Shown: positions 46,294-57,584 of the stretch, in pieces | Position numbering within the stretch: position 1 is the first letter of the stretch | Layout: each line of letters starts with the position of its first letter | DNA from: Aggregatibacter aphrophilus ATCC 33389 | GTDB lineage: Bacteria; Pseudomonadota; Gammaproteobacteria; Enterobacterales; Pasteurellaceae | Direction: 5' to 3' | Length of the DNA stretch: 64,000 bases | Assembly: GCF_900636915.1 (NCBI RefSeq) | Contig: NZ_LR134327.1 | Coordinates: 1,860,001-1,924,000, forward strand | The notes under the pieces: model-generated | Told to the model about the DNA's origin: nothing | Seen by the model: the letters and a program-made list of their open reading frames with translations, nothing else | Database searches by the model: none | Made by a program: the position numbers and the translations under genes

Positions 46294-49200
46294 ATGCAGA
46301 TCAGTAGAAGAAAATTCTTCAAGGTCTGTGCCGGCGGTATGGCAGGAACATCGGTTACGATGTTAGGCTTTGCTCCGGCTACGGCCTTAGCTGCGCCACG
46401 CGAATATAAACTATTGCGTGCGAAAGAGTCTCGTCAAACCTGTACATACTGCTCGGTAAGTTGCGGTATGTTGATGTACAGTACAGGTACGCCATCCAAC
46501 ACATTAAGTGGTCACACCGCTACAAATACCCGTTCTAAATTATTCCATATTGAAGGCGACCCTGATCATCCGATCAGCCGTGGTGCTTTATGCCCTAAAG
46601 GTGCAGCTGCCTTAGACTTCGTAAATAGCGAAAGCCGGACCTTATATCCGGAATATCGTGCACCGGGCTCTGATAAATGGGAGCGCATTTCTTGGAAAGA
46701 TGCCATTAAACGCATTGCCCGCTTGATGAAAGATGACCGCGATGCCAACTTTGTTGAGAAAAATGCCGAAGGCAATATCGTCAACCGTTGGACAACCACA
46801 GGGATCATGACAGCGTCAGCAATCAGTAATGAAGCCGCGCTGCTAACCCAGAAGTGGATTCGAATGTTGGGGATGCTTCCGGTATGTAACCAAGCGAATA
46901 CTTGACACGGACCAACGGTAGCAAGTCTTGCTCCATCATTTGGTCGCGGTGCCATGACAAATAGCTGGGTTGATATCAAAAACGCCAACCTTATTATTGT
47001 TCAGGGCGGTAACCCTGCTGAAGCCCACCCTGTTGGCTTCCGTTGGGCAATCGAAGCAAAGAAAAACGGTGCAAAAATCATCGTGGTTGACCCGCGCTTC
47101 AATCGTACAGCTTCCGTAGCTGACCTTCACGCCCCAATTCGTTCCGGTTCTGATATTGCCTTCTTAATGGGGGTTATCCGTTACTTACTGGAAACCAATC
47201 AAATTCAACACGAATACGTTAAACACTATACCAATGCATCCTTCTTGGTGGATGAAGGCTATAAATTTGAAGACGGTTTATTCTCCGGATTTGACGAGGC
47301 CAAAGGTAAGTATGATAAATCAACTTGGAACTACCAATTTGATGAAAATGGTAATGCCAAACGTGATATGACGTTACAACACCCTCGTTGTGTAATTAAC
47401 GTATTAAAAGAACACGTATCTCGTTACACCCCGGAAATGGTTGAAAAGGTTACCGGTGTAAAACAAAAACTCTTCTTACAAATTTGTGAAGAAATTGGTA
47501 AAACTTCTGCTCCGAATAAAACCATGACGCATTTATATGCGCTCGGCTTTACCGAACACACAATCGGTACACAAAATATTCGCTCAATGGCGATGATCCA
47601 ATTGCTCTTGGGTAATATTGGTATGCCGGGTGGCGGTATCAACGCATTACGCGGCCACTCTAACGTTCAAGGTACAACCGATATGGGCTTGTTACCGACA
47701 ATGTTACCTGGCTATATGCGTTTGCCGACAGAAAAAGAAACGTCATTCGAACAATTCATCAATGCGATTACGCCAAAAGATATCGTGCCAAATCAAACAA
47801 ACTACTATCGCAATACATCAAAATTCTTCATCAGTATGATGAAGACATTCTATGGTGATAAAGCGATGAAAGAAAATAGTTGGGGTTTTGATTTCTTGCC
47901 AAAAGTCGATCGCGTCTATGACCCAATTACGCATGTCAAAATGATGCATGACGGTGAATTGAACGGTTGGATTTTACAAGGTTTCAACGTACTGAACTCA
48001 TTACCGAACAAAAACAAAACCGTTGCCGGTATGAGTAAGTTGAAATACTTAATCATTATGGATCCACTACAAACCGAAAGCTCCGAATTTTGGAAAAACT
48101 TTGGGGAATCCAATGACGTAGATCCGTCCAAAATCCAAACTGAAGTATTCCGTTTACCAACCACCTGTTTTGCGGAGGAAGATGGCTCTATCGCTAACTC
48201 CGGTCGTTGGGTGCAATGGCACCAAAAATCTTGTGACCAGCCGGGTGAAGCGTTACCGGATGTAGAGATTTTGTCTATGCTCCGTGAAGAAATGCATGAG
48301 CTTTATAAGAAAGAAGGCGGTCGGGGTATTGAGTCTTTTGAAGCCATGACATGGAGCTATGATATTCCTCATGCACCATCTTCAGCAGAATTAGCTAAAG
48401 AGCTAAACGGCTACGCTTTAGAAGATCTATATGATGCTAACGGCAACCTGATGTATAAGAAAGGTCAACTGCTCAACGCCTTCGCACACTTGCGTGATGA
48501 CGGTACGACAAGTTCCGGAAACTGGATTTATGTAGGTCAATGGACTGAAAAAGGCAACCAAACGGAAAATCGAGATAATTCTGATCCGTCCGGTTTAGGT
48601 TGTAATTTAGGTTGGAGCTTTGCATGGCCTGCGAACCGTCGCATACTTTACAGTCGTGCTTCTTTAGACATTAACGGTAATCCATGGGATAAACACCGTC
48701 AATTAATCAAGTGGAACGGTAAAAACTGGAACTGGTTTGATATTGCCGACTACGGTACACAGCCTCCGGGTTCTGATACCGGTCCATTCATCATGTCCGC
48801 CGAAGGTGTCGGTCGTTTATTCGCCGTTGATAAAATCAATAGCGGACCTGTGCCGGAACATTATGAACCGATTGAAAGTCCGATTGATACTAACCCGTTA
48901 CACCCAAATGTTGTGACGGATCCAACGGTACGTATCTATAAAGAAGACCGTGAGTTTATCGGTTCAAATAAAGAATACCCGTTTGTAGCGACAACTTACC
49001 GTTTAACCGAACACTTCCACAGTTGGACTGCGCAATCTGCTCTAAACATCATCGCACAACCACAACAATTTGTGGAAATTGGTGAAGCATTAGCAGCAGA
49101 AAAAGGCATTCAAAAAGGTGACATGGTGAAAATCACTTCTCGTCGTGGCTATATCAAAGCTGTTGCTGTGGTCACAAAACGTTTGAAAGCGTTGGAAGTT

Positions 49201-49383
49201 GACGGAAAAACAGTACACCATGTAGGTATCCCGATTCACTGGAATATGAAAGTATTAAATGGCAAAGGCAACCGTGGATTCTCCACCAATACCTTAACGC
49301 CATCATGGGGGGAATCCGTCACACAAACCCCTGAATATAAGACTTTCCTTGTGAATATCGAAAAAGTAGCGGAGGCAGCATAA
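46294..49383 (+). CDS. fdnG: Formate dehydrogenase major subunit, selenocysteine-containing (FdnG/FdoG type)
   Basis: Catalytic subunit of the membrane-bound respiratory formate dehydrogenase, in the periplasm. The reading frame continues through an in-frame TGA at 46903-46905, read as selenocysteine 204, giving 1,029 residues (E. coli FdnG about 1,015). The Tat signal has SRRKFFKV, a 4Fe-4S motif reads [10 protein letters not shown], and the molybdopterin domains follow. CNQANT-U-H is the conserved active-site context. GGGGAG supports the ATG at 46294. Splitting it into two genes would be wrong. The name follows family type; Haemophilus uses fdxG. Confidence 0.95.
46903..46947 (+). promoter_or_regulatory. 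Selenocysteine codon and bacterial SECIS hairpin
   Basis: TGA at 46903 is followed by a hairpin with outer stem GACCAA (46910-46915) / TTGGTC (46940-46945) and an inner GCAAG / CTTGC element within the loop region. Position and shape match the fdhF/fdnG SECIS bound by SelB. Confidence 0.88.
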
Positions 49384-49384
49384 G

Positions 49385-50311
49385 ATGAGATCAATGGATG
49401 TACAAACGCAAGACATTATTAAGGTCTCCGCAACCTCCGGTTTAACACCGGCACCACATGCGCGTGATCACAAAGTTGAAGTAGCAAAACTCATTGACGT
49501 AACGACCTGTATCGGTTGCAAAGCCTGTCAGATTGGTTGTTCGGAGTGGAATGACATCCGCTCTGATGTCAATGCCCAATGCGTAGGGATTTATGACAAC
49601 CCTGTTGACCTTAATGCAAAAGCCTGGACGGTCATGCGCTTCAATGAAGTAGAAGAAAACGATCGTTTAGAATGGTTAATCCGTAAAGATGGCTGTATGC
49701 ACTGTACCGAACCGGGCTGTTTGAAAGCCTGTCCGGCACCGGGTGCAATTATCCAATATGCCAACGGTATCGTGGATTTCCAATCCGACAAGTGTATCGG
49801 CTGCGGTTACTGTATTGCTGGCTGCCCGTTCAATATTCCACGCATGAATCCAGAAGATAATCGTGTGTATAAATGCACCCTTTGTGTGGATCGTGTCTCT
49901 GTAGGTCAGGAACCGGCTTGTGTGAAAACTTGTCCGACCGGCGCAATTCGTTTCGGTTCCAAAGAAGAAATGAAGGTCTATGCGGAACAACGTATTGCCG
50001 ATCTAAAAGCCCGTGGCTATGAAAATGCAGGTCTTTACGATCCGGAAGGCGTAGGCGGTACACATGTCATGTATGTATTACACCATGCAGATAAACCTGA
50101 ATTGTATTCCGGTCTTCCGAAAGATCCGCATATCGACACAACCATTACCTTATGGAAAGACATTCTGAAACCGGTTGCTGCAGTGGCAATGGGTGGTCTT
50201 GCACTTGCCGAAATCGGTCACTATCTCACCGTAGGTCCGAATGAGGAAGAAGATGTAGAAGATCATCACAAAGAATTTGAAGATGTAGAGGGAGGCAAAA
50301 AAGATGAATAA
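49385..50311 (+). CDS. fdnH: Formate dehydrogenase iron-sulfur subunit
   Basis: A 308-residue beta subunit that carries electrons from FdnG to the cytochrome b. Four ferredoxin-type clusters are indicated by [41 protein letters not shown] and [22 protein letters not shown]-terminal membrane helix (about 257-280, [20 protein letters not shown]) anchors it facing the periplasm. It starts one base after the fdnG stop, with GGAGG placed upstream. It overlaps fdnI by 8 bases. Confidence 0.96.
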   Translation: MRSMDVQTQDIIKVSATSGLTPAPHARDHKVEVAKLIDVTTCIGCKACQIGCSEWNDIRSDVNAQCVGIYDNPVDLNAKAWTVMRFNEVEENDRLEWLIRKDGCMHCTEPGCLKACPAPGAIIQYANGIVDFQSDKCIGCGYCIAGCPFNIPRMNPEDNRVYKCTLCVDRVSVGQEPACVKTCPTGAIRFGSKEEMKVYAEQRIADLKARGYENAGLYDPEGVGGTHVMYVLHHADKPELYSGLPKDPHIDTTITLWKDILKPVAAVAMGGLALAEIGHYLTVGPNEEEDVEDHHKEFEDVEGGKKDE

Positions 50312-51017
50312 AGGTAAACTTGAGATTACCAATGATACCCGTATCATTCGTCATAAACTCCCAGCGCGTCTAAGTCACTGGTTCTTGGTAATCAGTTTCT
50401 TCTTAACCATGTTTACCGGGGTAGCGTTCTTCTTCCCTGATTTTGCATGGTTAACGGAAATTCTTGGTACACCACAACTTGCCCGTGCAATTCACCCGTT
50501 CACCGGTATTTTAATGTTTATTGCCTTTGTGTTCTTATGTTCACTCTACTGGCACCATAACATTCCGGAGAAAAACGATATTCGTTGGATGAAGGGCGTT
50601 CTTGAAGTCTTAAAAGGTAATGAGCACGCTGTTGCTGATAACGGTAAATATAACTTGGGTCAAAAAATGCTCTTCTGGACATTGATCCTTGCCATGTTCA
50701 CCTTAATGGCTTCCGGCATCATTATGTGGCGTCAATACTTCTCGCACCACTTCTCTATTCCGGTGTTGCGTATCGCCATTTTGCTACATTCTGCCTGTGC
50801 CTTTATGTTGTTCACCGGTATCTTAGTGCACATGTACATGGCATTCTGGGTGAAAGGCTCTATTACTGGTATTGTTGAAGGTTGGGTAACTGTTCGTTGG
50901 GCGAAAAAACACCACCCGAAATGGTTCCGCGAAGAAGTACTTCCTGTATTAGAACAAGATGTTGAGCGGGAAGAAAAAGGTGAACCTACTAAGGCTGTCT
51001 TCAAGAAGTTCAGTTAA
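50304..51017 (+). CDS. fdnI: Formate dehydrogenase cytochrome b556 subunit
   Basis: A 237-residue inner-membrane cytochrome b with four helices that passes electrons to menaquinone. Histidine-bearing segments include [29 protein letters not shown] and [20 protein letters not shown], as expected for two haems b. It ends with a charged tail. Co-translated with fdnH by overlap. In Haemophilus fdhE follows here; in this window the mod genes follow on the other strand. Confidence 0.95.
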   Translation: MNKGKLEITNDTRIIRHKLPARLSHWFLVISFFLTMFTGVAFFFPDFAWLTEILGTPQLARAIHPFTGILMFIAFVFLCSLYWHHNIPEKNDIRWMKGVLEVLKGNEHAVADNGKYNLGQKMLFWTLILAMFTLMASGIIMWRQYFSHHFSIPVLRIAILLHSACAFMLFTGILVHMYMAFWVKGSITGIVEGWVTVRWAKKHHPKWFREEVLPVLEQDVEREEKGEPTKAVFKKFS

Positions 51018-51074
51018 TTGATGATAAAGTGCGGTCAAAATTCACTACGTTTTTTAATCGCACTTTGATACAAA

Positions 51075-51104
51075 AAATAGCACTAATCGAGGTGCTATTT
51101 TTTT
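51075..51104. terminator. Terminator after fdnI
   Basis: AAATAGCAC / GTGCTATTT stem (9 bp) with an 8-base loop and T-run. A second dyad built on decayed uptake words lies just before at 51027-51066. Confidence 0.82.
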
Positions 51105-51123
51105 ATGTGTTTACAGCGTGGAA

Positions 51124-52185
51124 TTAAGAGATCATGACCGAAATAGCTTTAATTTGAATATATACTAATTGTCCAAGACGTAGTGCCAAATCTTGAAATG
51201 CCCATTTACTGATCCCTGCCCAAATGTGCTTGCCGGCAATATCTAACTGCAATTCGACCTGATTATCCCGCTCTTGAACTTTCACGATCCGACCATAAAG
51301 AATATTACGAATACTGGATTTTTCCGGCTTCGTCAGTGTGATGGAAACATCAGAACTATGAATACAAATCCGAACAAACTCATCCACCTCGGCTGCCAAG
51401 GCATTGACCCAAATCTGTTGATCACCTAGCGTAAGTGCGGTCATTTTATAAGATGGATTATGCAAAAAAACAGGCAAAGAAAGCACCGCACTTTGTTGGT
51501 TTTGTTGTTTCCAAGGCAAGAATAAAGGGCTGTCCCAAACCGCTTCCAAGACATCATAGGATTCGACTTTACCATCCGTTAACAAAACCACCCGTTCTGC
51601 AAGACACAATAATTCATCAAGGCTGTGAGTAACGTATAAAATCGGGATATTAATTTCTTTGGATAAGCGTTCCAAATAATTGAGCAATTCCCGTTTACGC
51701 GGTAAGTCCAACGCAGAAAGCGGCTCATCCATCAATAAAATTTCAGGATCTGTCAATAATGCGCGCCCAATAGCCACGCGCTGTTTTTCACCGCCGGATA
51801 AGGTGATCGGATATCGCTTTAATAAATGACCGATACCAAGCAATTCTACAATGTAATCAAATTCTTCTTTGCTGGTGTTTCTCATGCCGTAACGCAAATT
51901 GCCTTTTACGGTGTAATGAGGAAACAATCGCGCGTCTTGGAATACATAACCGATATTGCGTTGGTTAGGCGGCAAACAAATCCCTTCCTCAGCATCAAAT
52001 AACACATTGTCGTTTAATGTAATACAGCCTTCATCGGGATTAATTAAGCCACTGACCAAATTAATTAACGAAGATTTACCTGAGCCGGATAACCCGAAAA
52101 GTGCGGTCACGCCTTGGGATGGAATGTCTAACGTTGCCTGCAGGGATAAATTGCCTAATTGTTTTTTAACATCAATGTGTAGCAT
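51124..52185 (-). CDS. modC: Molybdate ABC transporter ATP-binding protein
   Basis: A 353-residue ATPase driving molybdate uptake. It has [33 protein letters not shown] and [13 protein letters not shown], then a C-terminal TOBE (Mop-like) domain (about 285-350) typical of ModC. It overlaps modB by 14 bases. Its product feeds the molybdenum cofactor that the neighbouring formate dehydrogenase needs. Confidence 0.96.
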   Translation of the reverse strand: MLHIDVKKQLGNLSLQATLDIPSQGVTALFGLSGSGKSSLINLVSGLINPDEGCITLNDNVLFDAEEGICLPPNQRNIGYVFQDARLFPHYTVKGNLRYGMRNTSKEEFDYIVELLGIGHLLKRYPITLSGGEKQRVAIGRALLTDPEILLMDEPLSALDLPRKRELLNYLERLSKEINIPILYVTHSLDELLCLAERVVLLTDGKVESYDVLEAVWDSPLFLPWKQQNQQSAVLSLPVFLHNPSYKMTALTLGDQQIWVNALAAEVDEFVRICIHSSDVSITLTKPEKSSIRNILYGRIVKVQERDNQVELQLDIAGKHIWAGISKWAFQDLALRLGQLVYIQIKAISVMIS

Positions 52186-52900
52186 TATTTTGTCCTAATT
52201 TGTTCTGCATTCGTTTTGCCAGCCATTCCGATAATAATAATGACAGTAGCGATAATATGATGGCGAAAACGCATAAACGTGCGGCTTGTTCTTCCGCCCC
52301 CGGTGTTTGAATAAAAGAGTACATTGCCAAGGGAATAGTTTGGGTTTCACCGGCAATATTGGAAACAAAGGTGATAGTCGCGCCAAATTCCCCTAAAGAG
52401 CGGGCAAAACCAAGCACAACTCCGGCTAAAATACCCGGTAAGGATAAAGGCAAGGTGATCGTGAGAAATACCCGCCAAGCAGACGCACCAAGGGTTCTGG
52501 CGGCCTGCTCTAATTTCAAGTCGATATTTTCCAACGATAATCGAATGGCACGTACGACCAAAGGAAAGGCCACCACCGCTGAAGCTAACACAGCACCTTT
52601 CCAACTAAATCCAAAGGTTAAACCGAACCATTGATACAAATATTTACCGATAAAGCCATTGCGTCCCATGGCAACCAACAAAAGATAACCAATCACGACT
52701 GGTGGTAAAACTAAAGGCAGATGAATAATCCCCCCCACAATGGATTTACCATAAAAATTTTTCCGAGCCAAAATCCATGCAACTAAAATAGCAAAAGGCA
52801 AACTCCACAAAATGGCACTGACGGAGACTTCCAAGCTCAGACGAATGGCATCGATTTCTAATGGGCTCAAACCTAATAACAGCAGAAACTGTGTAAGCAA
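52172..52900 (-). CDS. modB: Molybdate ABC transporter permease
   Basis: A 242-residue inner-membrane permease with five or six helices. [22 protein letters not shown] is the EAA loop contacting ModC, and [15 protein letters not shown] is typical of ModB. It lies between modA and modC in the order modABC on the minus strand, 67 bases after modA. Confidence 0.96.
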   Translation of the reverse strand: MLTQFLLLLGLSPLEIDAIRLSLEVSVSAILWSLPFAILVAWILARKNFYGKSIVGGIIHLPLVLPPVVIGYLLLVAMGRNGFIGKYLYQWFGLTFGFSWKGAVLASAVVAFPLVVRAIRLSLENIDLKLEQAARTLGASAWRVFLTITLPLSLPGILAGVVLGFARSLGEFGATITFVSNIAGETQTIPLAMYSFIQTPGAEEQAARLCVFAIILSLLSLLLSEWLAKRMQNKLGQNNATH

Positions 52901-52967
52901 AATTTAATTTCCTATATAAACAAAGCGTAGCACAATGGCTACGCTTAATGAGTCAAAGTTAGTTTGC

Positions 52968-53732
52968 TTATTTTACAGAGAAACCGTAATCCGCAAATAC
53001 TTTTTTCGCTTCAGGCGATTCTAGATATTTCAAGAAGGCTTGGGTTTCTGCATTGTTATGATCTTTTAAGATCGCAACCGGATAATCAGCCGGTTTGTAA
53101 GAATCTTGTGGGAATACGCCGATTGCTTTCACCTCTTTGCTCACTTTCGCATCGGTGGCATACACGATACCTAATGGAGATTCGCCTCGTTCAACCAAGG
53201 CTAATGCCGCACGAACGTCTTTGGCGCGGGCTAATTTGTCTTTTACTTTATCCCATAAGTTTAATTTGGTTAACGCTTCTTCCGCGTATTGACCGGCTGG
53301 CACGTGAGCCGGGTCACCAACAGACAAATAAGAGTCTTTTAATTGGTTGATCCATTCGCCTTTCGCAATATCAACGTTTTGTAATTTGCTGTCTTTTTGT
53401 GAAATTAAAACAAGTTCATTACCCACTAATAATTTTTCGGTTTCTTTAACGGTTAACCCTTTGTCAGAAAGGTATTTCATCCATTTGGTGCTGGCGGAAA
53501 TAAATAAATCGGCGGGTGCGCCCTCTTCAATTTGTTTCGCTAAGGTTGAAGAAGAGGCAAAAGAAAATACGATTTCCTCTTTGGGATTCACTTTTTTGTA
53601 ATCTTCAGCAACTTGCTTTAATGAGTCGGTCATTGAAGCCGCTGCAAACACAGTCACTTTCGCTTGCGCAGAAAGAGAGAAAGCCAAGCAAGCCACAGCT
53701 AAGCCGGCAGCGATTTTTGAATATTTAAACAT
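52968..53732 (-). CDS. modA: Molybdate-binding periplasmic protein
   Basis: A 254-residue binding protein with signal peptide MFKYSKIAAGLAVACLAFSL (to SAQA). The mature start KVTVFAAASMTDSLKQVAED carries the Ser and Ala residues that bind the oxyanion. FSFASSSTLAKQIEEGAPAD and GDPAHVPAGQYAEEAL are further ModA signatures. First gene of the mod operon, controlled by a ModE-like operator upstream. Confidence 0.96.
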   Translation of the reverse strand: MFKYSKIAAGLAVACLAFSLSAQAKVTVFAAASMTDSLKQVAEDYKKVNPKEEIVFSFASSSTLAKQIEEGAPADLFISASTKWMKYLSDKGLTVKETEKLLVGNELVLISQKDSKLQNVDIAKGEWINQLKDSYLSVGDPAHVPAGQYAEEALTKLNLWDKVKDKLARAKDVRAALALVERGESPLGIVYATDAKVSKEVKAIGVFPQDSYKPADYPVAILKDHNNAETQAFLKYLESPEAKKVFADYGFSVK

Positions 53733-53761
53733 AGAAAAACTCCATTTTGGTTGACTAATAA

Positions 53762-53788
53762 GTTATATATATTACAAATTATACAACG
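53762..53788. promoter_or_regulatory. Candidate ModE operator
   Basis: On the minus strand CGTTGTATAATT and TAATATATATAAC resemble the two arms of the ModE box (CGTTATAT ... ATATAACG). It lies 30 bases upstream of modA in the modA-modE gap, where a molybdate-dependent repressor should bind. Confidence 0.6.
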
Positions 53789-53966
53789 AAAATAAAAGTA
53801 AAGGCGATATAAAAAATATTATTTTATTCAATAAAATGTTGAAAAGCAGAATAAAAGCTAGCGTTGAAACATTCTTATTCTTACTAAAATATTGTATGAT
53901 ACCGCCCATATAACTCACAGGTGTTACAAGGATGGACACTTATTTGAAAATGTAGGAGAGAAAAAA

Positions 53967-54746
53967 ATGCGTGGCACGGAAATTTTACTTACCATTAAAC
54001 TAAAACAACAACTTTTCGCCGATCCTAAACGTATTCGTTTATTAAAAGAAATTCAAAAATGCGGTTCCATCAACCAAGCAGCTAAAAATGCCAAAGTCAG
54101 CTATAAAAGCGCCTGGGATCACCTTGAAGCCATGAACAAAATCAGTCCGAAGCCGTTACTTGAACGCAATATTGGCGGCAGAAATGGTGGCGGCACAGCA
54201 TTAACCGTCTATGCGCAACGCTTATTACAGCTTTATGATTTGTTGGAACAAACCCAAGAAAAAGCCTTTGATATTTTGCGCGATGAAAAAGTCCCGCTCA
54301 ACAGCTTGTTATCAGCCACCGCACGATTTTCACTCCAATCCAGCGCGCGTAATCAATTCTTCGGCAAAGTACAGACATTACGCTTTGAAGATGTTCACTG
54401 CTTTGTGGATATTGCCCTAGAAGGTTTTTCCAAACCGCTTATGGTGTCCATTACAGAAAAAAGTGCGGTGCGTTTAAAACTTGAATCTGACAGAGAAGTC
54501 ATGCTGATGTTTAAAGCACCTTGGGTAAAAATTACCGAAAAACAAAAAAGAAACCTTGCCAACCAATTTAGCGCAACAGTGAAATCCATCACTGACAAAG
54601 GTGATGCAGGTGAGGCCATATTAATGTTAGAAGATTCCAACATTGAATTTTGCGCGACGCTCTCAAAAGATCAACATTTGGAACCGAACCAACAAGTTTG
54701 GGTATCAGTCGATCCCGAGCAAGTGATTCTTGCCACACTTTATTAA
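53967..54746 (+). CDS. modE: Molybdate-responsive transcriptional regulator ModE
   Basis: A 259-residue regulator with an N-terminal winged helix (CGSINQAAKNAKVSYKSAWD) followed by two Mop-type molybdate domains, the first starting near SARNQFFGKV. The start is placed at 53967, with AGGAGAG upstream and the family-typical TEILLTIKLKQQLF beginning. The open frame extends 25 codons further up, but that part is unrelated. It diverges from modABC and should repress it when molybdate is plentiful. Confidence 0.95.
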   Translation: MRGTEILLTIKLKQQLFADPKRIRLLKEIQKCGSINQAAKNAKVSYKSAWDHLEAMNKISPKPLLERNIGGRNGGGTALTVYAQRLLQLYDLLEQTQEKAFDILRDEKVPLNSLLSATARFSLQSSARNQFFGKVQTLRFEDVHCFVDIALEGFSKPLMVSITEKSAVRLKLESDREVMLMFKAPWVKITEKQKRNLANQFSATVKSITDKGDAGEAILMLEDSNIEFCATLSKDQHLEPNQQVWVSVDPEQVILATLY

Positions 54747-54771
54747 TTCAACGTACTACTTTTAAGTAAAA

Positions 54772-54808
54772 AAAATTCCCCGTAAATTATTCGTTTACGG
54801 GGAATTTT
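54772..54808. terminator. Bidirectional terminator
   Basis: 15-bp perfect stem AAAATTCCCCGTAAA / TTTACGGGGAATTTT with a 7-base loop, between converging modE and yfbR. Confidence 0.92.
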
Positions 54809-54817
54809 ATGAATATT

Positions 54818-55414
54818 CTATAATGTAATTTCATCAATAGACTTACCGAAACTCGGCACAAACACATGTAAGAAATAATCCATTTCAGGGCTGTGCCATT
54901 GATCCATTAAATTTTCTAACCGCACTTTGGCTGATTTAAACTCCTGATTGCCATTTTCCAGTTCAAATTTCACCTTAATACAAGCGCAGATTAAATCGGC
55001 CTGTTTCACAATATGCTTCTCTTCTTCAGAAAAATATTGGCTATCCAAATAAGGTAAAAAATCCGCCTGTAATTCTTCCGGCAATAAACTAATCAAATGC
55101 AACTCAGCGGCCGTTTCAATTTGTTTATAAGCGTGAGTAATCTCATCGTTAAAATATTTAATCGGCGTCGGCAAATCTCCAGTAAAAATTTCCGATGTGT
55201 CATGGTACATCGCCAATACCGCAACACGCTCTGCGTTTAACGCGGCACCATAAAATTTATTTTTAATCAATGCCAACGCGTGTGCTACAAAAGCAACCTG
55301 CAAGCTGTGCTCCGCTAGATTCTCCCGTTCAATATTTCGCATTAACGACCAACGCTGAATCAATCTTAAACGATCCAAACAAGCGAAAAAATGACTAGTC
55401 TTTAACTCTTTCAT
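54818..55414 (-). CDS. yfbR: 5'-deoxynucleotidase YfbR
   Basis: HD-domain phosphohydrolase that removes the 5' phosphate from deoxynucleoside monophosphates. About 198 residues, matching YfbR. Metal ligands lie in [14 protein letters not shown] and [20 protein letters not shown] (the HD pair). The second start (ATG at 55414) fits the E. coli N-terminus and an AAGG site 7 bases away; a GTG lies one codon before. It follows degS by only a few bases. Confidence 0.94.
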   Translation of the reverse strand: MKELKTSHFFACLDRLRLIQRWSLMRNIERENLAEHSLQVAFVAHALALIKNKFYGAALNAERVAVLAMYHDTSEIFTGDLPTPIKYFNDEITHAYKQIETAAELHLISLLPEELQADFLPYLDSQYFSEEEKHIVKQADLICACIKVKFELENGNQEFKSAKVRLENLMDQWHSPEMDYFLHVFVPSFGKSIDEITL

Positions 55415-55423
55415 CACACAACC

Positions 55424-56452
55424 TTATTGATTAAACGTATATTCCTCAATCACCACCGGGATTTTATAAGTTTTGCCTAAACGGGAAATTTCTACTTGCA
55501 CTTTTGTATTTGGACGCACATCAGCAATAAATTTCATCATTTCCGTTGGTGAACGGGCTTCTTTACTATCGATTTTTAAAATCACATCGCCCGACTGCAA
55601 ACCTGCTTTAGCTGCCGGGCTATTAGGAATCACGCTGGTAATTAAAATCCCCTGGTCGGAAGCGCCTTGTCCATTGCTGAATAAAATATCTGTTTGCACC
55701 CCGAAATAACCACGAATCACCCGACCATCACGGATAATTTTTTTCATCACATCACTAGCTAAATCAATCGGAATAGCAAAATTTAAGCCTTCAGCAATTT
55801 CATTAGAGTTTTTACCAATGCTCAAGGTGCTGATACCAAGTAATTCACCAGCAGAATTAATTAACGCACCACCGGAATTACCACGGTTAATAGGTGCGTC
55901 TGTTTGAATAAAGTTTTGACGTCCTAGCGCTTCTCCAACAGCATTACGGCCAACGGCACTAATAATCCCTTGTGATACGCTTTGTCCTAAGTTGTATGGA
56001 TTACCGATGGCTAACACCACATCGCCTACATGAACCGAGCGGCTTGGGTTTTGCGGAATAGTCGATAAATTTTCAGCTTTAATTTTTAACACGGCCAAAT
56101 CCGTTAAAGAATCGGAACCAATTAATGCAGCATCAAAAATATTCCCGTTTTGTAATGCAACTATAATTTGATCGGCATTTTGAATCACGTGTTTATTGGT
56201 TAAGATATAACCATCTTTCGACATAATCACACCGGAGCCCAAGTTATTCACTTGCAACTGTGTAGAAGAAGATGTAAACGCTTGATTATATACGTTCACG
56301 ACCGCCGGCGAGGCAATGCGCACTGCATCTTTATAGGAGACAATCTGCGCCTCAGGTGTAACAGGTTCCTCGGTTATTTTCGGCAAAACAAAGAGTATCA
56401 CGGCAGCAGACACCAGGCCGACAATTGCCGAATGTAAAATTTTCTTTAACAT
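55424..56452 (-). CDS. degS: Site-1 protease DegS
   Basis: Inner-membrane-anchored periplasmic serine protease that senses misfolded porins and cleaves RseA, releasing sigma E. 342 residues with one N-terminal helix (about 7-23) and a trypsin-like domain with H88 (TNKHV), D118 (LTDLAVLKI) and S193 (GNSGG). One PDZ domain (about 245-335) binds porin C-termini such as the YxF type. The single PDZ separates it from DegP and DegQ. Seven bases separate it from ribD upstream. Confidence 0.95.
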   Translation of the reverse strand: MLKKILHSAIVGLVSAAVILFVLPKITEEPVTPEAQIVSYKDAVRIASPAVVNVYNQAFTSSSTQLQVNNLGSGVIMSKDGYILTNKHVIQNADQIIVALQNGNIFDAALIGSDSLTDLAVLKIKAENLSTIPQNPSRSVHVGDVVLAIGNPYNLGQSVSQGIISAVGRNAVGEALGRQNFIQTDAPINRGNSGGALINSAGELLGISTLSIGKNSNEIAEGLNFAIPIDLASDVMKKIIRDGRVIRGYFGVQTDILFSNGQGASDQGILITSVIPNSPAAKAGLQSGDVILKIDSKEARSPTEMMKFIADVRPNTKVQVEISRLGKTYKIPVVIEEYTFNQ

Positions 56453-56459
56453 TTGTTCC

Positions 56460-57584
56460 TCATTTTCTTATATAAATTAATTTAAGATCGTTGCCGACAG
56501 GTTCGCATAATTGTAATTCCCACAATGGGGCATCGGCAAGTTTAGTTAAGTTAGGTAAATGACATAAATCACGTGCCTGATCGCCTAATAATTTAGGTGC
56601 CATATAAATAATCAATTCATCCACCAAATTTTCTGCGATTAACGCACCGGCTAAGGTCGCACCGGCTTCTACCCAAAAGGTATTTATTTGGCGCTTACCT
56701 AATTCGCTCATCAATGCCTGTAAGTGGCTTTCCACCTGATTGGGGATTAATTGTAAATATTCCGTGGACGCAGGAAAACCATCTAAGTGAAATTTATCCT
56801 TGCCTATCAACCAAACAGGTGAATCCGTTAAAAACAAATTAAAATCCGACCGCACTTTATGGGCGGAATCCAAAATCACCCGTACGGGCTGACGCAAATG
56901 CTGCTCGGCATAACAGGCTTGCACCTCTTGCGGTAATTCTGCCCACCGCACATTCAGGCTTGGATTATCTGCCAACACGGTTTGTGATGTGGATAAAATT
57001 GCCGAGGCTTTCGCGCGATATTGTTGTACATCTGCTCGCGCCTGTGCGCCGGTAATCCACTTACTTTCGCCATTTGCCATAGCCGTTTTGCCATCAATAC
57101 TCATGGCTAATTTTAGCTGCACGAAAGGTCGACCGGTTCGCATACGTTTCAAGAAGCCTTTGTTGAGTTCCTCGGCATTTTCTTTTAATAAACCCACAGC
57201 ACTTTCAATGCCGGCATCGGCTAAAATTCCTAGCCCTTTACCCGCCACCAACGGATTCGGATCACACATTGCGGCAATCACATTCCGCACACCGGCATCC
57301 ACCAAACCTTTGGCGCAAGGCGGGGTTCGACCGTAATGGGCACAAGGCTCAAGGGTGACATAGGCGGTTGCTCCACGGGCATTCTCACCTGCCTCACGCA
57401 ATGCCATCACCTCTGCATGGGGTTCTCCCGCTTTGGCATGAAAACCCTTACCGATAATTTGACCATTTTTAACCAACACGCAACCTACCGCAGGATTCGG
57501 TGTAGCAGTGAACTCACCTTGTTTGGCTAAATCTAACGCCAATTGCATAAACTCGGCATCTTTTAGGCTAAATTGAGATGTCAT
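56460..57584 (-). CDS. ribD: Riboflavin biosynthesis bifunctional protein RibD
   Basis: Carries out the deaminase and reductase steps of riboflavin synthesis. The 374 residues match RibD. The zinc site is in [14 protein letters not shown] and the PCxxxGxTPPC motif appears as [17 protein letters not shown]. The reductase half begins near [18 protein letters not shown]. Its ATG overlaps the nrdR stop by 4 bases, the common nrdR-ribD arrangement. No FMN riboswitch was seen upstream of the unit. Confidence 0.96.
   Translation of the reverse strand: MTSQFSLKDAEFMQLALDLAKQGEFTATPNPAVGCVLVKNGQIIGKGFHAKAGEPHAEVMALREAGENARGATAYVTLEPCAHYGRTPPCAKGLVDAGVRNVIAAMCDPNPLVAGKGLGILADAGIESAVGLLKENAEELNKGFLKRMRTGRPFVQLKLAMSIDGKTAMANGESKWITGAQARADVQQYRAKASAILSTSQTVLADNPSLNVRWAELPQEVQACYAEQHLRQPVRVILDSAHKVRSDFNLFLTDSPVWLIGKDKFHLDGFPASTEYLQLIPNQVESHLQALMSELGKRQINTFWVEAGATLAGALIAENLVDELIIYMAPKLLGDQARDLCHLPNLTKLADAPLWELQLCEPVGNDLKLIYIRK

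Noticed and set aside
46294..46905. Short stand-alone protein ending at the TGA before residue 204
   Set aside because: The TGA is a selenocysteine codon with a SECIS hairpin, and the downstream frame continues the same protein.
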